Shown: piece after piece, positions 36,390-43,176 of the stretch
Layout: each line of letters starts with the position of its first letter
How positions within the stretch are numbered: position 1 is the first letter of the stretch
Source: Prevotellamassilia sp.
GTDB lineage: Bacteria > Bacteroidota > Bacteroidia > Bacteroidales > Bacteroidaceae
DNA length: 43,176 nt
Direction of reading: 5' to 3'
NCBI GenBank assembly: GCA_018383375.1
Contig: JAHAWW010000237.1
Location: 1-43,176 of the forward strand
Notes under the pieces: generated by a model
Database searches by the model: none
Told to the model about the DNA's origin: nothing
Seen by the model: the letters and a program-made list of their open reading frames with translations, nothing else
Made by a program: the position numbers and the translations under genes

Positions 36390-36403
36390 ATTGATTAATT
36401 TTG
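36373..36403 (+). promoter_or_regulatory. Promoter of the DUF4143 ATPase gene, overlapped by a repeat
   Basis: TAATTTTG (36396-36403) fits the -7 consensus; 19 bases upstream is TTTC (36373-36376) inside the third 33-bp repeat. The predicted start near 36410 leaves a leader of about 17 bases. Confidence 0.55.
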
Positions 36404-36426
36404 TAGTATAAATCAATTAGTTAGTT

Positions 36427-37791
36427 ATGTCGGACAAAATGTTTAAGCGAAAAATCTACGAAAAGATGCTTCGCTGGAAGAAAGAGAGCAATGGAAAAAC
36501 GGCACTTTTAATCAAAGGCGCTCGTCGAATAGGCAAATCGACCATTGCTGAAACGTTTGCTCAAAACGAGTATGAAACGTCCATCATCATAGATTTTTCA
36601 ATAGCCGACAAGGCTGTTAAGGAATTGTTTGAACACATCTCAGACTTAGACTACTTATTTCTGCGACTTCAATCGCTCTATAACGTTTCATTATATGAAC
36701 GTAAATCGGTCATTATTTTTGACGAAGTTCAGCTGTTCCCACCTGCTAGACAGGCGATAAAACATTTGGTCAAGGACCGCCGTTATGACTACATTGAGAC
36801 AGGTTCGCTTCTTTCCATTAAAAAGAATGTGAAAGACATCATCATACCCAGCGAAGAAACGAGAATTGCGATGTATCCGCTCGATTTTGAAGAGTTTTTG
36901 TGGGCCATAGGCAAAGGTCAGACCTTCGACCTGATAAAATATTCTTTTGATAATTTCAAACAGGTGGGTGACGCTATCAACCGCGATCTGATGCGGCTGT
37001 TCCGACTCTATATGCTTGTAGGCGGTATGCCACAGGCGGTCAATACATACCTTGAAACGAACGATTTCTCTGAAATTGATGCCGTTAAACGGAGGATACT
37101 CGAACTATACATTGATGATTTCCGGAAAATAGATCCGACGGGACGTGCCTCACGCCTATTTATGTCTATTCCGGCAGAACTCTCACGCAATACGTCACGC
37201 TATAAGGTGGGGAGCGTCATTGAAAAAGCCACCGCTTCGAGGCTTAGTGCCTTGTTTATGGATATGTCTGATTCAATGACGGTGAACTTTGCCTATCATG
37301 CCAATGATCCGGGTGTAGGATTTTCGCTTCATGCCGACTATGATTACTTCAAACTGTTTCTGGCCGATACTGGACTATTTGTCACATTGGCATTTATGGA
37401 CAGCGACTATACAGATAATGTCATCTATCGAAAATTGCTCTCCGACAAACTCAGTACCGATTTGGGTTATGTGTATGAGAATGCCATCGCCCAAATGCTA
37501 AAGAGTGCGGGCAACGAACTTTTTTATTATACCTTCAAGGAAGAAGGCGAAAGAGATGATACAAACAGTAAAACCATACGCCATTATGAAATAGACTTTT
37601 TGCTTTCACGAGGAAGCAAGATTTGTCCGATTGAAGTCAAGTCTTCAGGTTACAACTCACACAAATCACTCGACAAATTTCAAGAAAAATTTTCTGCAAG
37701 AATTATAAACCGATATCTACTCTATACCAAAGACCTGCGTAAAGACCAAGACTTGATGTGTCTACCTGTGTATATGGCGCAACTGTTGTAA
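36427..37791 (+). CDS. AAA+ ATPase with DUF4143/PD-(D/E)XK-like C-terminus
   Basis: The cellular role is unknown. The 454-residue product has an AAA-type ATPase domain with Walker A G31ARRIGKST39, Walker B VIIFDEVQ (D99, E100) and a sensor-like YIETGSLLS (about 119-127). The C-terminal DUF4143 region has a nuclease-like signature E388-I-D390 then IEVKSS (about 402-407), the arrangement of PD-(D/E)XK folds. The family is common in Bacteroidetes as lone genes and is not part of a known complex. Base composition is clearly more AT-rich than the neighbouring genes, consistent with lateral acquisition. Three 33-bp direct repeats cover its promoter. Confidence 0.88.
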   Translation: MSDKMFKRKIYEKMLRWKKESNGKTALLIKGARRIGKSTIAETFAQNEYETSIIIDFSIADKAVKELFEHISDLDYLFLRLQSLYNVSLYERKSVIIFDEVQLFPPARQAIKHLVKDRRYDYIETGSLLSIKKNVKDIIIPSEETRIAMYPLDFEEFLWAIGKGQTFDLIKYSFDNFKQVGDAINRDLMRLFRLYMLVGGMPQAVNTYLETNDFSEIDAVKRRILELYIDDFRKIDPTGRASRLFMSIPAELSRNTSRYKVGSVIEKATASRLSALFMDMSDSMTVNFAYHANDPGVGFSLHADYDYFKLFLADTGLFVTLAFMDSDYTDNVIYRKLLSDKLSTDLGYVYENAIAQMLKSAGNELFYYTFKEEGERDDTNSKTIRHYEIDFLLSRGSKICPIEVKSSGYNSHKSLDKFQEKFSARIINRYLLYTKDLRKDQDLMCLPVYMAQLL

Positions 37792-37799
37792 TAGTTCAC

Positions 37800-37898
37800 T
37801 TCTCAAAAGCTGTCCCTCTTCGGCAAGCCGAACGATATATCCAATCCAAAGCCGCCAACTTCAAAAAAATGGCACAACTATTAAAAATTATCGGCTAA
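37800..37898 (+). pseudogene. Possible relic of a protein C-terminus after the ATPase gene
   Basis: Frame codons at 37806-37898 read KAVPLRQAERYIQSKAANFK and continue KMAQLLKIIG before a stop, protein-like in composition but without a start codon, and overlapping the ATPase end in another frame. It may be the remnant of a mobile-element or other gene; no family could be assigned. Thirty-odd open codons can also arise by chance. Confidence 0.25.
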
Positions 37899-37926
37899 TA
37901 GGCGTGGTATAATCAAGCAATGTTTG

Positions 37927-37934
37927 TACATTTG
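37927..37934 (+). promoter_or_regulatory. -7 box of a candidate glmM promoter
   Basis: TACATTTG lies 47 bases before the glmM start codon. No good TTTG is found 19-21 bases upstream, so this is a weak call. Confidence 0.4.
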
Positions 37935-37981
37935 TGGTTCAAAGCAACTTTTTGTTTTAAAACTCAAATCTTAAACATACC

Positions 37982-39382
37982 ATGACGTTAATCAAATCAA
38001 TTTCAGGTTTCCGTGGTACCATTGGCGGTAAGCCCGGAGACACGCTCAACCCCATTGACATCGCCAAGTCTGTATCAGCTTATGCCAGCCTGCGCGAACG
38101 CGTAGTAGGGCCTTATCGCCGCAAAATCGTTGTAGGCCGCGACGCCCGTATCTCAGGCGAAATGGTTTCACACGTGGTTTGTGGAACGCTCATCGGTATG
38201 GGATTTGACGTGCTCAACATCGGTTTGGCCTCTACGCCCACCACTGAACTTGCCGTGACAATGGAGCGTGCCTGTGGTGGTATCATCATCACTGCCAGCC
38301 ACAACCCCCGTCAGTGGAATGCCTTGAAGTTCCTCAACGAAAAAGGTGAGTTCCTTCCGCCCGAAGAAGCCTCTGAAGTAGTGCGCTTGGCCCACAACTG
38401 CAACTTCTCTTTTGCCGACGTTGACCACCTCGGTTGCTACACCAAAAACTTCTATTTCGACCAACGCCATATCGACCTCGTCAAATTTCTTGAACTTGTC
38501 GACGTTGAGGCCATTCGTCAGGCCAACTTCCGCGTGGCCATTGACACGGTCAACTCTGTGGGTGGTATCATCCTGCCTAAGTTGCTCGGCCAGCTTGGCG
38601 TAACCCAGGTGACAGGCCTCAACACTGAGCCCACAGGCGACTTTGCCCACAATCCCGAACCGCTCAAAGAACATCTCTCCGATATCCGCAACCTCATGCG
38701 CAAAGGCCACCACGACATTGCTTTCGTGGTCGACCCCGATGTAGACCGCTTGGCTATGGTCTGCGAAGACGGCTCAATGTTTGGCGAAGAATACACTCTC
38801 GTGGCTGTGTCAGACTATGTCCTCCAGCACACGCCCGGCAATACCGTTTCTAACCTCTCTTCAACCCGTGCATTGCGCGACGTGACAGAGAAATATGGTT
38901 GCACCTACACGCCGGCAGCAGTGGGCGAAGTGAACGTGGTGACCAAGATGAAAGAGACCGGTGCCGTCATCGGTGGTGAAGGTAATGGTGGTGTCATCTA
39001 TCCCGCCGCACACTACGGCCGTGACGCTCTTGTGGGCATCGCCCTCATCTTGACCTATCTGGCCAAGACCAAGATGAAAGCCACTGAGCTCCGCGACTCC
39101 TTCCCCAAATATTTCATTGCCAAAAACCGCATCGACCTCGACCCGACTACCGATATCTTTGCCATTCTCAAGAAAGTCAAAGAGCTTTACAAGGACGAGA
39201 AAGTCACCGACATCGACGGCGTCAAAATCGACTTCCCCGACAAGTGGGTACACCTCCGCAAGTCAAACACCGAGCCGATTATCCGCGTTTATTCAGAAGC
39301 CTCTACCATCGAGGAGGCCGACGCTCTCGGCAAACAGATTATGGACGTGGTTTATTCAATGACCAACAAGCCTGAAGAATAA
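37982..39382 (+). CDS. glmM: Phosphoglucosamine mutase
   Basis: GlmM interconverts glucosamine-6-phosphate and glucosamine-1-phosphate on the way to UDP-GlcNAc for peptidoglycan. The 466-residue product belongs to the alpha-D-phosphohexomutase family. SGFRGTIGG (8-16) opens it, and the active-site phosphoserine is S106 in TASHNPRQWNALK. The metal-binding loop is DPDVDRLA (about 249-256). GGEGNGGVIYP and RKSNTEPIIRVYSEA are the sugar- and phosphate-binding loops. Phosphomannomutase or phosphoglucomutase activity is possible, since Bacteroidetes members are hard to tell apart by sequence alone. A terminator follows 23 bases after the stop. Confidence 0.88.
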   Translation: MTLIKSISGFRGTIGGKPGDTLNPIDIAKSVSAYASLRERVVGPYRRKIVVGRDARISGEMVSHVVCGTLIGMGFDVLNIGLASTPTTELAVTMERACGGIIITASHNPRQWNALKFLNEKGEFLPPEEASEVVRLAHNCNFSFADVDHLGCYTKNFYFDQRHIDLVKFLELVDVEAIRQANFRVAIDTVNSVGGIILPKLLGQLGVTQVTGLNTEPTGDFAHNPEPLKEHLSDIRNLMRKGHHDIAFVVDPDVDRLAMVCEDGSMFGEEYTLVAVSDYVLQHTPGNTVSNLSSTRALRDVTEKYGCTYTPAAVGEVNVVTKMKETGAVIGGEGNGGVIYPAAHYGRDALVGIALILTYLAKTKMKATELRDSFPKYFIAKNRIDLDPTTDIFAILKKVKELYKDEKVTDIDGVKIDFPDKWVHLRKSNTEPIIRVYSEASTIEEADALGKQIMDVVYSMTNKPEE

Positions 39383-39405
39383 ACACACCGCCCCAATACG
39401 TCATT

Positions 39406-39442
39406 AAAAATGGGGGCCGGCATTAAACCGGTCTCCATTTTT
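39406..39442 (+). terminator. Intrinsic terminator of glmM
   Basis: AAAAATGGGGGCCGG pairs imperfectly with CCGGTCTCCATTTTTT across a 7-base loop (CATTAAA), followed by G. It ends only 25 bases before the damaged sulfatase start, leaving no room for a normal promoter. Confidence 0.75.
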
Positions 39443-39490
39443 TGATTAAAACGCTCCACTACGCAGAATAAAAAACAACTGTTACTACTT

Positions 39491-41017
39491 GTGCCCGGCT
39501 TGCTACCGGCTGCTTTGGCCGCACAAGGCCGCTACAACGTGGTATATATCATGACCGACGACCACACGGCGCAGATGATGAGTTGCTACGATAATCGCTT
39601 CGTGTCGACACCCAATCTCGACCGCATCGCCGCCGACGGCGTGAAGTTTGTCAACAGCTATGTGGCCAACTCACTCTCCGGACCGAGCCGAGCTTGTATG
39701 ATTACGGGAAAACATTCACACAAAAACGGCTTCACCAACAACGAGCACGGCATCTTTGATGGTTCGCAACAGACCATGCCCAAGCTGATGCGCGCCGCCG
39801 GATACGAAACGGCACTTATTGGCAAATGGCACCTCGTGAGCACACCGACGGGATTTGACTATTTCGACATCGTGCCGGGCCAAGGTGACTACTACAACCC
39901 CGATTTCATCAAAATGGACGGCTCGACGGTGACAGAAAAGGGTTATGTCACCAACCTCATCACCGACAAAGCCATTGACTGGATGGCAAACAAACGCGAC
40001 AAGTCCAAACCGTTCATTCTTTTCATCCACCACAAAGCCTGCCACCGCCCTTGGCTGCCCGAGATGAAATATATCAGAGCGTATGAAGACCAAACCTTTG
40101 CCCTGCCGGCCACACTCTACGACGACTACGAAGGCCGTGAGGCGGCTGCGGCGCAAGAGATGGAGATTGGCAACAACCAACACATGGACATTGTCTATGA
40201 CAACAAAATGTATCGACCGGGTGCCAATACGCGTCTGACCGACTTGTATCTCTCCATGCTGAGCCGTATGGACAGCAAAGACCGCGCCGATTACGACTAT
40301 TTCTACGACTCCATTGCCAATCGTTTTTATGCCCAAAATCTCACGGGCAAGGCGCTCACTGAGTTTAAATACCAACGCTATATGCGCGACTATGCCAAGG
40401 TGCTCAAGTCGCTCGACGACAACGTGGGCCGCACACTCGACTATTTGCGCGATGCGGGTTTGCTTGACTCCACTCTCGTGGTCTACACCTCCGACCAGGG
40501 TTTCTATATGGGCGAGCACGGCTGGTTTGACAAGCGTTTCATGTATGAAGAGTCATTTGCCACGCCTCTCGTTATGCGTCTGCCCAATGGTCTTTCGGCC
40601 CGTGGCGACATCAAAGAGATGGTGCAAAACATTGACTATGCGCCCACCTTCCTCGACATCGCCGGCGCCAAAATACCCGACGACATTCAAGGTGAGTCGC
40701 TGCTGCCCCTGCTCAAGGGCAAACATCCCGCAGATTGGCGCAAAAGCCTCTATTACCACTACTACGAATATCCGGCCGAGCACAGCGTGAAGCGTCACTA
40801 TGGCGTGAGCACCGCCGACGGTTGGAAACTCATCCACTTCTATCAAGACATCAACACTTGGGAACTCTACAATCTTAACGAAGACCCGCAAGAGCTCCAT
40901 AATCTCTATGGCCAACCGGGCACGGAGAAGGTGACCAAAAGATTGATGAAAGAACTCGTCAAACTGCAAAAGCAATACGACGACCAAGACGCACTCAAAC
41001 TCAATAACCAAAAGTAA
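39491..41017 (+). CDS. Exported Ser-type sulfatase, start codon uncertain or damaged
   Basis: This 508-residue sulfatase (counted from the GTG at 39491) has DDHTAQMMSCYDNRF, the formylglycine motif S63-G-P-S-R in a serine-type site needing an anSME maturase, YTSDQGFYMGEHGWFDKR and the C-terminal core DIAGAKIPDDIQGESLLPLL. The GTG start yields a leader without basic residues. Upstream in the same frame the codons read KKQLLLLVPGLLPAALAAQG, a good signal peptide lacking only its methionine. One extra G after 39469 would create ATG-AAA-AAA-CAA. The start was thus probably lost by a single-base deletion, or the sequence has an error. bcp begins 12 bases after the stop. Confidence 0.85.
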   Translation: MPGLLPAALAAQGRYNVVYIMTDDHTAQMMSCYDNRFVSTPNLDRIAADGVKFVNSYVANSLSGPSRACMITGKHSHKNGFTNNEHGIFDGSQQTMPKLMRAAGYETALIGKWHLVSTPTGFDYFDIVPGQGDYYNPDFIKMDGSTVTEKGYVTNLITDKAIDWMANKRDKSKPFILFIHHKACHRPWLPEMKYIRAYEDQTFALPATLYDDYEGREAAAAQEMEIGNNQHMDIVYDNKMYRPGANTRLTDLYLSMLSRMDSKDRADYDYFYDSIANRFYAQNLTGKALTEFKYQRYMRDYAKVLKSLDDNVGRTLDYLRDAGLLDSTLVVYTSDQGFYMGEHGWFDKRFMYEESFATPLVMRLPNGLSARGDIKEMVQNIDYAPTFLDIAGAKIPDDIQGESLLPLLKGKHPADWRKSLYYHYYEYPAEHSVKRHYGVSTADGWKLIHFYQDINTWELYNLNEDPQELHNLYGQPGTEKVTKRLMKELVKLQKQYDDQDALKLNNQK

Positions 41018-41029
41018 CAGCTAAACGTC

Positions 41030-41497
41030 ATGATGCAAATAGGCGACAAAGTTCCCGACGTATTGGGCATCGATCAAGACGGCCATGAAGTCAGACTCTC
41101 AGACTATGCCGGCCGGGGCCTTATCCTTTATTTCTATCCCAAAGACAACACCTCGGGTTGTACGGCCGAAGCCTGCAGCCTGAGAGACCACTATGCCACA
41201 CTGCTCGACAAAGGGCTCGACGTGGTGGGGGTGAGCGTAGACAGCGCCAAATCACACCAAAATTTCATTGCCAAACACACACTGCCCTTCCGCCTCATCG
41301 CCGACACCGACAAACAACTCGTCGAGGCCTTTGGCGTATGGGCCGAAAAAAGTATGTATGGCCGCAAATATATGGGCACTCTGCGCACCACCTTCATCAT
41401 TAGCCCCGAAGGCGTCATCACCCACATCATAGGTCCTAAGCAGATTAAAACCAAAACACACGGCGAGCAACTGCTGGCCTTAACTGAACAAGCATAA
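41030..41497 (+). CDS. bcp: Thiol peroxidase of the Bcp/PrxQ family
   Basis: Bcp reduces hydrogen peroxide and organic peroxides using thioredoxin. The 155-residue product has [20 protein letters not shown] with the peroxidatic Cys44 and the resolving Cys49 five residues later, the atypical two-Cys arrangement of Prx[20 protein letters not shown] and [17 protein letters not shown] are conserved family motifs. It starts 12 bases after the sulfatase stop and lies 25 bases before recA. Which promoter drives this short gene is unclear, because a terminator lies upstream of the sulfatase. Confidence 0.96.
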   Translation: MMQIGDKVPDVLGIDQDGHEVRLSDYAGRGLILYFYPKDNTSGCTAEACSLRDHYATLLDKGLDVVGVSVDSAKSHQNFIAKHTLPFRLIADTDKQLVEAFGVWAEKSMYGRKYMGTLRTTFIISPEGVITHIIGPKQIKTKTHGEQLLALTEQA

Positions 41498-41522
41498 CTA
41501 TTATCATTCATCCCACACATTT

Positions 41523-42551
41523 ATGGCAAAAAAAGAAGACGAACAAAAGCCTATGGTGTCAGAGAAGCTAAAAGCGCTTCAAGCAGCCATGGCTAAGATA
41601 GAAAAAGACTTTGGCAAAGGCTCTGTGATGAAACTCGGCGATGAGAAAATCGAGAACGTTGAGGTCATCCCCACCGGAAGCCTTGCGCTCGACGCCGCTC
41701 TCGGCGTGGGCGGATATCCCAAAGGCCGCATCATCGAGATTTTTGGTCCAGAAAGTTCCGGTAAGACCACCTTGGCCATTCACGCCATTGCCCAAGCTCA
41801 AAAAAACGGCGGCATAGCTGCCTTTATCGATGCCGAACACGCCTTCGACCGCTTCTATGCGGCCAAACTGGGCGTCGACATCGACCAACTGCTCATCTCT
41901 CAGCCCGACAATGGTGAACAGGCGCTCGAAATTGCCGACCAGCTCATCAGTAGTGCGGCCATCGACATCATCGTGGTGGACTCTGTGGCGGCTCTCACGC
42001 CCAAAGCCGAAATCGAAGGCGACATGGGCGACAACAAAGTGGGCCTGCAGGCTCGCCTGATGAGCCAGGCACTGCGCAAACTCACCTCGACCATCAGCAA
42101 GACCAACACCACCTGCATCTTCATCAACCAGTTGCGCGAGAAGATTGGCGTGATGTTTGGCAACCCTGAGACCACCACGGGCGGTAATGCGCTGAAATTC
42201 TATTCGAGCGTCCGCCTCGACATCCGCCGCGTCACCACGCTTAAAGACGGCGACACGCCCATCGGCAACCAAGTGCGCGTCAAAGTGGTGAAAAACAAGG
42301 TAGCTCCTCCTTTCCGCAAGGCAGAGTTTGAAATCACCTTCGGCGGCGGCATTTCTCGCCTTGGCGAAATTGTAGACCTCGGCACCGAACTGGGCATCAT
42401 CAAGAAGAGCGGTTCGTGGTTCAGCTATGGTGAAGCCAAGATTGGTCAAGGCCGCGACGCCGTGAAACGTCTCTTGGCCGACAATCCCGAACTTTGCGAC
42501 GAGATTGAAGCTAAAATACGCGAAGCCCTCTCTACGTCGGCCAAAGACTAA
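41523..42551 (+). CDS. recA: Recombinase RecA
   Basis: RecA forms ATP-dependent filaments on single-stranded DNA, driving homologous recombination and SOS induction. The 342-residue length is normal. Walker A is GPESSGKTT, the family signature is [20 protein letters not shown], and [20 protein letters not shown] is loop L1/L2 sequence. The C-terminus is acidic ([20 protein letters not shown]). No LexA-type box is recognisable by eye in the 25-base gap to bcp, so recA may be read through from bcp. RecX, its usual modulator, is encoded at 3711-4199. Confidence 0.98.
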   Translation: MAKKEDEQKPMVSEKLKALQAAMAKIEKDFGKGSVMKLGDEKIENVEVIPTGSLALDAALGVGGYPKGRIIEIFGPESSGKTTLAIHAIAQAQKNGGIAAFIDAEHAFDRFYAAKLGVDIDQLLISQPDNGEQALEIADQLISSAAIDIIVVDSVAALTPKAEIEGDMGDNKVGLQARLMSQALRKLTSTISKTNTTCIFINQLREKIGVMFGNPETTTGGNALKFYSSVRLDIRRVTTLKDGDTPIGNQVRVKVVKNKVAPPFRKAEFEITFGGGISRLGEIVDLGTELGIIKKSGSWFSYGEAKIGQGRDAVKRLLADNPELCDEIEAKIREALSTSAKD

Positions 42552-42563
42552 CATCTGTCTCTT

Positions 42564-42881
42564 ATGAAACACACAAAATTCTTGCTTCCATTGGCTTTTG
42601 CAGCCGTCGCCATGTGGTTTGTCTCTTGTGGAAATAAGGTTAAAGACGACTATATCGCCATTATCCAAGAGAGCACCGAAGACGTCAAGAAGGCCACGTC
42701 TTTTGACGAACTCGAAAAGGCCAGTGCCCGCTTCACCACGCGATTGAGCGAATTTGAGCGCAATCACCAAGAAGAGCTCAAAGCTTTGGTCGAAGACGCC
42801 GATGCTTTAAAAGAAATCCAAGCGGCCACTCAAGAATATGCCATGACGGCATTTCAGAAAAATGCCGAATTAGGCGAGTAA
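42564..42881 (+). CDS. Small predicted lipoprotein
   Basis: The function is not recognised. The 105-residue product has an N-terminal signal with a lipobox-like FVSC (Cys22) and a mature helical part rich in Glu and Lys (EDVKKATSFDELEKASARFT). It lies 12 bases after recA and is followed by a terminator, so it probably shares the recA transcript. Confidence 0.7.
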   Translation: MKHTKFLLPLAFAAVAMWFVSCGNKVKDDYIAIIQESTEDVKKATSFDELEKASARFTTRLSEFERNHQEELKALVEDADALKEIQAATQEYAMTAFQKNAELGE

Positions 42882-42898
42882 GCAAGGTCGTCATAGAG

Positions 42899-42936
42899 AA
42901 AACCCGGGTCATTTTTTTGAATGGCCCGGGTTGTTT
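42899..42936 (+). terminator. Intrinsic terminator after the recA cluster
   Basis: AACCCGGG (42901-42908) pairs with CCCGGGTT (42925-42932), with partial TCAT/ATGG inner pairing, followed by GTTTTTT. It ends the recA/lipoprotein transcript. Confidence 0.85.
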
Positions 42937-42948
42937 TTTGGGGCTTTG

Positions 42949-43176
42949 CAAGGCCTGAAAGGGCGCAACATAATAGCCCAGGTCGTCAGGCCTGGGTAGT
43001 GGATTATCCTCTAATCTCCGGCCTGCTAAGGTCGGCACATTATAGGAATAAATTATTGAAATAACACATTGATACTTATACACTTGATGTGCCGACCTTA
43101 CAGGCCGGAGCTATAGCGTACATCGTAACCCAGGCCTAACGACCTGGGCTGATATGTTACGCCCTTTCAGGGCTTG
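42949..43176. repeat. Long imperfect inverted repeat made of small palindromes
   Basis: Left arm 42949-43040 and right arm 43087-43176 are near reverse complements (about 92 and 90 bases) around an AT-rich 46-base centre. Each arm contains three mini-palindromes: GCCCT/AGGGC-type, CCCAGG/CCTGGG and CCGRCCT/AGGYCGG. The arms diverge in a middle stretch of about 20 bases. The right arm reaches the end of the window, so the element may continue. Confidence 0.8.

Overview
The window looks like a chromosomal segment of a Bacteroidales bacterium, most likely from the Prevotella group. The grounds are TAnnTTTG-type -7 promoter boxes with TTTG about 19-21 bases upstream, weak Shine-Dalgarno signals, a PorZ homologue and C-terminal sorting-type domains (type IX secretion), a surface lipoprotein with C-S-D-D-D after the lipobox, a BtuB/BtuG vitamin B12 pair, and DUF4294, DUF4143 and Ser-type sulfatase families. 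The genus is an inference; no rRNA gene is present to test it.

Layout. 1-10.3 kb (+): the end of a ComM/YifB ATPase, two glycosyltransferases, recX, miaB, a TGS-type nucleoside kinase, rdgB and porZ. 10.4-14.3 kb: an HU gene with a long structured leader, a convergent cobB-pgpH operon on the minus strand, and a 0.55-kb intergenic region. 14.4-22.7 kb (+): a secreted GH2 beta-galactosidase with a discoidin tail, a large modular secreted protein and a Ser-type sulfatase, which together look like a glycan-degrading patch. 22.8-26.2 kb (-): cobalamin riboswitch, btuB, btuG. 26.2-27.4 kb: 1.1 kb of gene-free, repeat-rich DNA. 27.4-32.9 kb (+): frr, rsgA, an NfeD-like gene, a TlpA-like thioredoxin, tRNA-Arg(CCT) and dsbD. 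33-36.1 kb: a DUF4294 gene (-) divergent from rnr (+). 36.3-37.8 kb: an AT-rich ATPase gene preceded by 33-bp direct repeats. 38-42.9 kb (+): glmM, a second sulfatase whose start codon appears damaged, bcp, recA and a small lipoprotein. 42.95-43.18 kb: a long inverted repeat made of small palindromes.

Most genes are ordinary housekeeping genes. The unexpected structure is in the non-coding DNA. Two diverged copies of a roughly 160-bp cassette (near 14.2 kb on the minus strand and 26.5 kb on the plus strand) each carry a promoter, about 35 transcribed bases, an intrinsic terminator, and then a conserved inverted repeat with exactly 31 bases between its arms. A 93-bp tandem repeat upstream of frr carries a promoter-like box and a hairpin in every unit. 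A 33-bp triplet repeat overlaps the promoter of the DUF4143 ATPase. The window ends in a 92/90-bp imperfect inverted repeat. All of this was read by eye; no database comparison was possible.
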